Shown here: positions 5,086-8,180 of the stretch, piece after piece
Layout: each line of letters starts with the position of its first letter
Position numbering within the stretch: position 1 is the first letter of the stretch
Source: an uncultured Candidatus Saccharibacteria bacterium
Lineage (GTDB): Bacteria > Patescibacteriota > Saccharimonadia > Saccharimonadales > UBA4665
Assembly: GCA_937988795.1 (NCBI GenBank)
Contig: CALKHY010000031.1
Span: forward strand, 1 to 8,180
DNA length: 8,180 bases
Direction: 5' to 3'
The notes under the pieces: model-generated
Database searches by the model: none
Told to the model about the DNA's origin: nothing
What the model saw: the letters and a program-made list of their open reading frames with translations, nothing else
Program-made: the position numbers and the translations under genes

Positions 5086-5126
5086 AAGTTCTGGTGTGAC
5101 AGATCAGGATCGAAGTTTGGAATGGA

Positions 5127-6197
5127 TTACTTTTCTGCTGGGGTGTCCTCGACAGCCGGCACCTCGCCTGATTCAACAGGCACTTCCTCGGTTACCAGTT
5201 CGGGCTCGGGCTGCGCAGGTTTGAAGGCAGCGACGGCGCTGCGGTCTTCGAAGGCGTCGAAGTCCTCTTCTGGCTGTTCGCCGATCAGTTCTTCGAGCAG
5301 ACTGTTGAGTGTGATCACGCCGACCGGCTCCTCAAAGGCATTCACGACCACCACCATAAACTGGCCGGTGCGGGCAAAGGCCTGCAGTACCTGCCGGAGT
5401 GTGAAGTCCTCGTGTACAAAACAGAGGCGCGGATGCATAAGATTGCGCACCTTGCCGCCTTCGCGCGCAGCTACTGCATCGCGCAGGAACAGCGTGCCCA
5501 CCACATGGTCGGGCGTCTCCTCGTATACCAAAAAACTGTTTTGGCGGCTGGCGTGAAGTTCATCCAAAAGCACAGGGCCGATGTGGTCATCGATGCTTAC
5601 CAATTTCAGGCAGGACATCGGCATGACAATGTCGGCAGCCTTTCGATCGTCAAAATGAGCGGCGCGGGCCAGAAGCTCCAAGTCTTTCTTGGCTATGCGG
5701 TTATCAGGCTGCATGCCCTGCTGCTCGAGCAAATCCAGTAAATCCTGTTTTTCATACAAGCCGCTGTGCGCAGCGTGGTTGCGGAAACGATTGATGATGC
5801 GGGCGATGAAATCGAACGGCGTGTGCAAATACCCAAGCAACCACGTGATCGAAGGCGCGACACGTACGGCAAACTGCGCACTGTTAATGGTAAGGCGCAG
5901 CGATTGCACCAGGATGGCAGAGGCGATAACGGCAGTAGTCACTACAAAAGCCACGAGCGGCGACAGCTGGGATACGATCAGCAATAACCCGCCCGACAAT
6001 CCGAGACAGAACACCGTCCACAAAAGCAGCCGCATGCTTTCGCCGTACGCCACCGGCCGGTACAGCGCCTCTGCCAGATGGTCGCCCCGCGCTGCCAGGC
6101 GTTTTAACTCTTTCTTCGGCACCGAGCTGTAGAAGCGCTGCAACGCCAGCGCGACCAGCCCGACGCTAATCAGGAGAAAACCTAAGAATACTACCAT
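5127..6197 (-). CDS. CNNM/CorC-type membrane protein with a CBS-domain pair
   Basis: This 356-residue protein has a membrane part followed by a cytoplasmic CBS pair, like the CNNM/CorC (formerly hemolysin C) family linked to magnesium or cobalt transport and efflux. Hydrophobic segments lie at residues about 1-20, 57-77, 79-99 and 112-124. The linker has the amphipathic GLYEKQDLLDLLEQQG (146-161), which matches the conserved region before the CBS domains in this family. CBS1 begins near DIVMP (189-193) and CBS2 near VRNLMHP (250-256), ending at GVITLNSLLEELIGE (293-307), a typical CBS2 end. The tail (308-356) is acidic and Pro/Glu-rich, apparently disordered, and there is no clear CorC-HlyC domain. 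The ion is not known. The ATG at 6197 has no Shine-Dalgarno but follows a promoter by seven bases. It is divergent from the dsbA-like gene. Confidence 0.82.
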   Translation of the reverse strand: MVVFLGFLLISVGLVALALQRFYSSVPKKELKRLAARGDHLAEALYRPVAYGESMRLLLWTVFCLGLSGGLLLIVSQLSPLVAFVVTTAVIASAILVQSLRLTINSAQFAVRVAPSITWLLGYLHTPFDFIARIINRFRNHAAHSGLYEKQDLLDLLEQQGMQPDNRIAKKDLELLARAAHFDDRKAADIVMPMSCLKLVSIDDHIGPVLLDELHASRQNSFLVYEETPDHVVGTLFLRDAVAAREGGKVRNLMHPRLCFVHEDFTLRQVLQAFARTGQFMVVVVNAFEEPVGVITLNSLLEELIGEQPEEDFDAFEDRSAVAAFKPAQPEPELVTEEVPVESGEVPAVEDTPAEK

Positions 6198-6204
6198 AAC
6201 TACT

Positions 6205-6234
6205 ATCTTACGCCATAAGCAGCATCAAATTCAA
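6205..6234 (-). promoter_or_regulatory. Promoter of the corC-like gene
   Basis: TTGAAT (6229-6234), an 18-base spacer and TAAGAT (6205-6210) lie on the minus strand. The -10 box ends seven bases before the ATG at 6197, so the mRNA should be leaderless. Confidence 0.55.
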
Positions 6235-6304
6235 AACAACACACTAACAAGGGGTTTCTGGCAAAGGTGCGCCAAGTCACACTGCCGAGGCCCTGAAAGC
6301 AATG

Positions 6305-6310
6305 TATAAT
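6305..6310 (+). promoter_or_regulatory. -10 box of the dsbA-like gene
   Basis: A perfect TATAAT ends six bases before the ATG at 6317. Transcription would begin at the A of that ATG. No convincing -35 box is seen at 16-18 bases. The box overlaps the frame of an earlier ATG at 6302, which could then not be transcribed from here. Confidence 0.6.
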
Positions 6311-6316
6311 GAGACT

Positions 6317-6982
6317 ATGAGCAAAACGTTTTGGGCAATTATCGCCATTATCATCATTATTTTTGGTGGGATTATAGTATTAAACAAGAAAGATGACGGC
6401 ACGAGCAACGCTAATGTGCAGCCGACCAACCACATCACCGGCGAGAACACCACTGGTGTAACTCTTGTAGAATACGGCGACTTTGAGTGTCCGGCATGCG
6501 GCAGCTTCTATCCCCTCATCGAGCAAGTAAAAGAAAAGTACAAGGATAAAATAGCCTTCCAGTTCCGCCACCTGCCACTCGTCCAGATTCACAAAAACGC
6601 ACTGGCTGCTGCGCGCGCCGCCGAGGCTGCCGCAAACCAGGGCAAATTCTGGGAGATGTACCACCTGCTCTTCCAAAACCAGCGCGCATGGGCGCAGAGC
6701 AGTGACGCCAAGCCTACCTTCATCGAATACGCCGCGCAGCTGCAGCTCGACATGCAGAAGTTCCGCGAGGACATGGACAGTTCCGAAACCAACGCGCGCG
6801 TTAACGCCGACATCGCTGAATTTAAGAAGACAAAAGAAACCATGTCCACGCCTACGTTCTTCCTGGACGGCAAGAAGATTACAGCCGGTACACTGGAAGA
6901 ATTCAGCAAGCTCATCGACGAAGCTATTGCCGCCAAGCAAGGGGCTTCGCAAGGCCAAGAAGAGCCGACAGAAGAAGAGTGA
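6317..6982 (+). CDS. Membrane-anchored DsbA-family thiol oxidoreductase
   Basis: This 221-residue protein has an N-terminal membrane anchor (residues about 5-22, a run of Ile and Ala after MSKTFW) and no signal peptidase motif, so it should be tethered with the catalytic domain outside the membrane. The active site is CPAC (Cys58-Cys61) in GDFECPACGSF, close to the DsbA/BdbD pattern, and STPTFFLDG near residues 178-186 is the cis-proline loop. The inserted helical region between them is Ala-rich (HKNALAAARAAEAAANQG), as in other DsbA-like thioredoxins, which form disulfides in exported proteins. The C-terminus is a Gln/Glu tail. A partner such as VKOR or DsbB is not in the window. ATG at 6317 is chosen because the -10 box lies six bases upstream; the ATG at 6302 would put the -10 box inside the coding region. 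Confidence 0.9.
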   Translation: MSKTFWAIIAIIIIIFGGIIVLNKKDDGTSNANVQPTNHITGENTTGVTLVEYGDFECPACGSFYPLIEQVKEKYKDKIAFQFRHLPLVQIHKNALAAARAAEAAANQGKFWEMYHLLFQNQRAWAQSSDAKPTFIEYAAQLQLDMQKFREDMDSSETNARVNADIAEFKKTKETMSTPTFFLDGKKITAGTLEEFSKLIDEAIAAKQGASQGQEEPTEEE

Positions 6983-7043
6983 GTCGAGTCTAAACTAGCC
7001 GCCTAAGACAAAACCTCATCTCGTTGTGGTGACGGAGGTCTAA

Positions 7044-7120
7044 CGCATACCCCAGCCGGCTTGTGGTTAATATTCAAGAAATTCACGCCAAGCCGGTCGA
7101 CGCACAACCACCGGTATGCG
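7044..7120. ncRNA. Nested perfect inverted repeats, candidate structured RNA
   Basis: CGCATACC (7044-7051) pairs perfectly with GGTATGCG (7113-7120). Inside it CCGGCTTG (7056-7063) pairs perfectly with CAAGCCGG (7089-7096). A third match, GTGGTT (7063-7068) with AACCAC (7106-7111), links the inner loop region to the junction and would form a pseudoknot. The 77-base block is in a gene-free gap. I see no match to tRNA, SRP RNA, RNase P, tmRNA or a known riboswitch. Strand cannot be decided from pairing. A small transposon-like inverted repeat is possible, but no target duplication is visible. Confidence 0.4.
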
Positions 7121-7285
7121 CGCCGGGCGCGATACAATCACCCTGACTTTTACTGACATATTGCTCCCTCGAGCACAGCCAACGTCCAATACAATAAAGA
7201 CGTCAGCAAATGCTCTTCCTCACCTTTGTTTTTAAATCTATTTTTGTCTCTTACGGGTTACAAAGCCCGCCAAGAAAGTACGTCC

Positions 7286-7314
7286 ATGGTACCAAGCGCG
7301 CTTATGCTTGTCAA
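7286..7314 (-). promoter_or_regulatory. Promoter-like pair reading toward the nested repeat
   Basis: TTGACA (7309-7314, perfect), a 17-base spacer and TACCAT (7286-7291, 4 of 6) lie on the minus strand, 32 bases beyond the stop of the zinc-ribbon gene. Transcription would begin near 7279 and run leftward through 7120-7044, with no protein gene in the way. Confidence 0.4.
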
Positions 7315-7345
7315 GCGAAATTAACGCAGACCACCTTTGGGCTTC

Positions 7346-8180
7346 TTACCGAGGATACTCCTTAAAGCCGCGGCAAGATTGGCAAGTTATTATCTTTTTT
7401 GTAGGATAATACTCGATTTTGGCATCGACACCGTCTCGTTTACAAAGCGGGCAGCGCACGCAGCGCATCCATTCAGTCTTTTGGCTTTTCTCTTCTTTTT
7501 TTGATTTATTTTTGCCATCAAAAAGGCCGGACGATTTATTGTCACTTCCGTCATCGTTCTCGCTGTCCAGTCTTTTTGGGCTGCCAGATGAAGCCCGCTC
7601 AGAACTGCCACTCGAACCGCCGGCCGGACAGCTAGTGGGGCGGGCTTTTTGCTCCGCCTTGGACGTGAATAATTCAGCACCAACCAAGTCACCCCATTCC
7701 CGCCTTAATCGCGCCACTTCGGCCCAAATGGCAGCCTCGCGACCCAAAACAATCCGCGCATTAACTGTTGGCTGTTCGATGACGTATCTCGTGGTGTGTT
7801 TTTTGGCGACTTCAGCCAAGAGTCGAATGGCTTGCAACTCGTTATGAGCTTCGGCTCGCCGCTGGATCGTTTCGTCGGCAACAGCCTTGGCAATACTCTT
7901 TAAATTGTCCTGCTGTTTTCGACAGCGGCGCCACTGGGCCTCGTAATCTTCGCGTGTAGGCTTACGACCAGCGCAATACTGCTTGTACAGAGACCGTAAA
8001 CCAAAGAAGACGGGCTTATCAAGCTTGGCGGATATGATTTCATCCAAAAGCTGTGCAATGTCCAGTATATCTACTTCTTCTGGCAGAAGAACAACTAAGC
8101 CTAGTTTTTCGGTAGTAGTCATAAAACGCGCACCTTCTGCGCCCAACCTTTCGAGCAATTCGCCGGCCGCCTCATCATCA
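7346..8180 (-). CDS. Unrecognised protein with C-terminal zinc ribbon, 3' part only
   Basis: I do not recognise the family. The frame is open to the right edge, and the residues before the first ATG (8122), such as ELLERLGAEGARF, read like coding sequence, so the gene probably begins outside the window. A start at 8122, with AGAAGG about ten bases upstream, cannot be excluded. The visible part is about 277 residues. The N-terminal two-thirds is charged and helical (for example REDYEAQWRRCRKQQDNLKSI). Then comes a low-complexity Ser/Gly/Lys/Asp linker of about 65 residues. The last 40 residues form a zinc ribbon with CVRCPLC and CQSC (C-x2-C-x2-C, then C-x2-C 19 residues later). Such modules bind nucleic acid or protein. 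The stop is TAA at 7346-7348. Confidence 0.7.
   Translation of the reverse strand, partial: DDEAAGELLERLGAEGARFMTTTEKLGLVVLLPEEVDILDIAQLLDEIISAKLDKPVFFGLRSLYKQYCAGRKPTREDYEAQWRRCRKQQDNLKSIAKAVADETIQRRAEAHNELQAIRLLAEVAKKHTTRYVIEQPTVNARIVLGREAAIWAEVARLRREWGDLVGAELFTSKAEQKARPTSCPAGGSSGSSERASSGSPKRLDSENDDGSDNKSSGLFDGKNKSKKEEKSQKTEWMRCVRCPLCKRDGVDAKIEYYPTKKIITCQSCRGFKEYPR

Larger units (their letters stand above)
4804..5126. other. Gap between aspS and the corC-like gene: leader, terminator and hairpin, no gene seen
   Basis: These 323 bases hold no protein gene that I can support. On the minus strand, from right to left, they contain a long imperfect hairpin (5048-5085), a terminator-like hairpin (4945-4982), a -10-like box (4928-4933) and a 16-codon upstream frame (4869-4919). 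The Shine-Dalgarno of aspS follows at 4812-4815. No T-box sequence or tRNA was found. Confidence 0.6.
6983..7345. other. Gap of 363 bases with a structured element, no protein gene seen
   Basis: No credible reading frame lies here. The left half has the nested inverted repeat at 7044-7120. The right half has a TTGACA-containing promoter-like pair (7286-7314) on the minus strand, which would read toward that repeat. There is no clear intrinsic terminator for the dsbA-like gene, only a weak CCTC/GAGG stem at about 7013-7037 with a T-rich sequence after it on the minus strand. Confidence 0.5.

Noticed and set aside
4804..5126. T-box riboswitch before aspS
   Set aside because: No conserved T-box antiterminator sequence is present, and no terminator lies directly before the aspS Shine-Dalgarno.
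6380..6958. 192-residue minus-strand frame opposite the dsbA-like gene
   Set aside because: It lies wholly within a gene with a CPAC active site and membrane anchor; no supporting signals.
1..8180. CRISPR array, tRNA or rRNA genes, insertion sequence
   Set aside because: No regularly spaced repeats, no tRNA cloverleaf with the TTCGA arm, no rRNA sequence and no transposase frame was seen.

Overview
The window looks like a piece of a bacterial chromosome of about 50% GC using the standard code: TGA and TAG both end genes here. Intergenic gaps are short and most genes lie on the minus strand. The aspartyl-tRNA synthetase is the short archaeal-type, probably non-discriminating form. It sits near a stand-alone class II synthetase-like core protein, and many genes appear to have leaderless transcripts. 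This would fit a Patescibacteria/CPR genome, perhaps Saccharibacteria, but that placement is inference with low confidence.

Layout, left to right. 1-452 (-): start of a TauE/SafE-type membrane exporter that runs off the left edge. 646-1275 (+): HhH-GPD (AlkA-type) DNA glycosylase. 1287-1553 (-): unrecognised 88-residue protein with a good ribosome binding site. 1640-2482 (-): AspRS/AsnRS-like catalytic core without an anticodon domain, probably an asparagine synthetase. 2508-2742 (-): its long 5' leader. 2796-3403 (-): AbrB-type antitoxin and Doc/Fic toxin. 3496-4803 (-): aspS. 4804-5126: leader and terminator region. 5127-6197 (-): CBS-domain membrane protein of the CNNM/CorC type. 6317-6982 (+): membrane-anchored DsbA-like thioredoxin. 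6983-7345: no gene, but a strong nested inverted repeat. 7346-8180 (-): 3' part of an unrecognised protein with a C-terminal zinc ribbon, running off the right edge.

The most notable system is the leader at 2508-2742. A 14-codon reading frame with its own strong Shine-Dalgarno encodes MANNNANNQNNNNN (10 Asn of 14). It stops four bases before an intrinsic-terminator hairpin, and the Shine-Dalgarno and start of the 280-residue class II core gene follow. This is the layout of a leader-peptide attenuator that senses charged tRNA-Asn, and it is independent evidence that the downstream enzyme makes or handles asparagine. Upstream there is a second terminator hairpin crossed by a short overlapping reading frame, and a good promoter. 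With the AspRS, whose two specificity positions carry the non-discriminating residues (His, Pro), the region reads as an aspartate/asparagine supply locus with a toxin-antitoxin pair between the two enzymes.

A second theme is translation initiation. Five genes (tauE-like, glycosylase, abrB, corC-like, dsbA-like) have a -10 box ending only 6-9 bases before the ATG and no Shine-Dalgarno. Others (aspS, the asparagine gene, its leader peptide, the 88-residue gene) have clear Shine-Dalgarno sequences.
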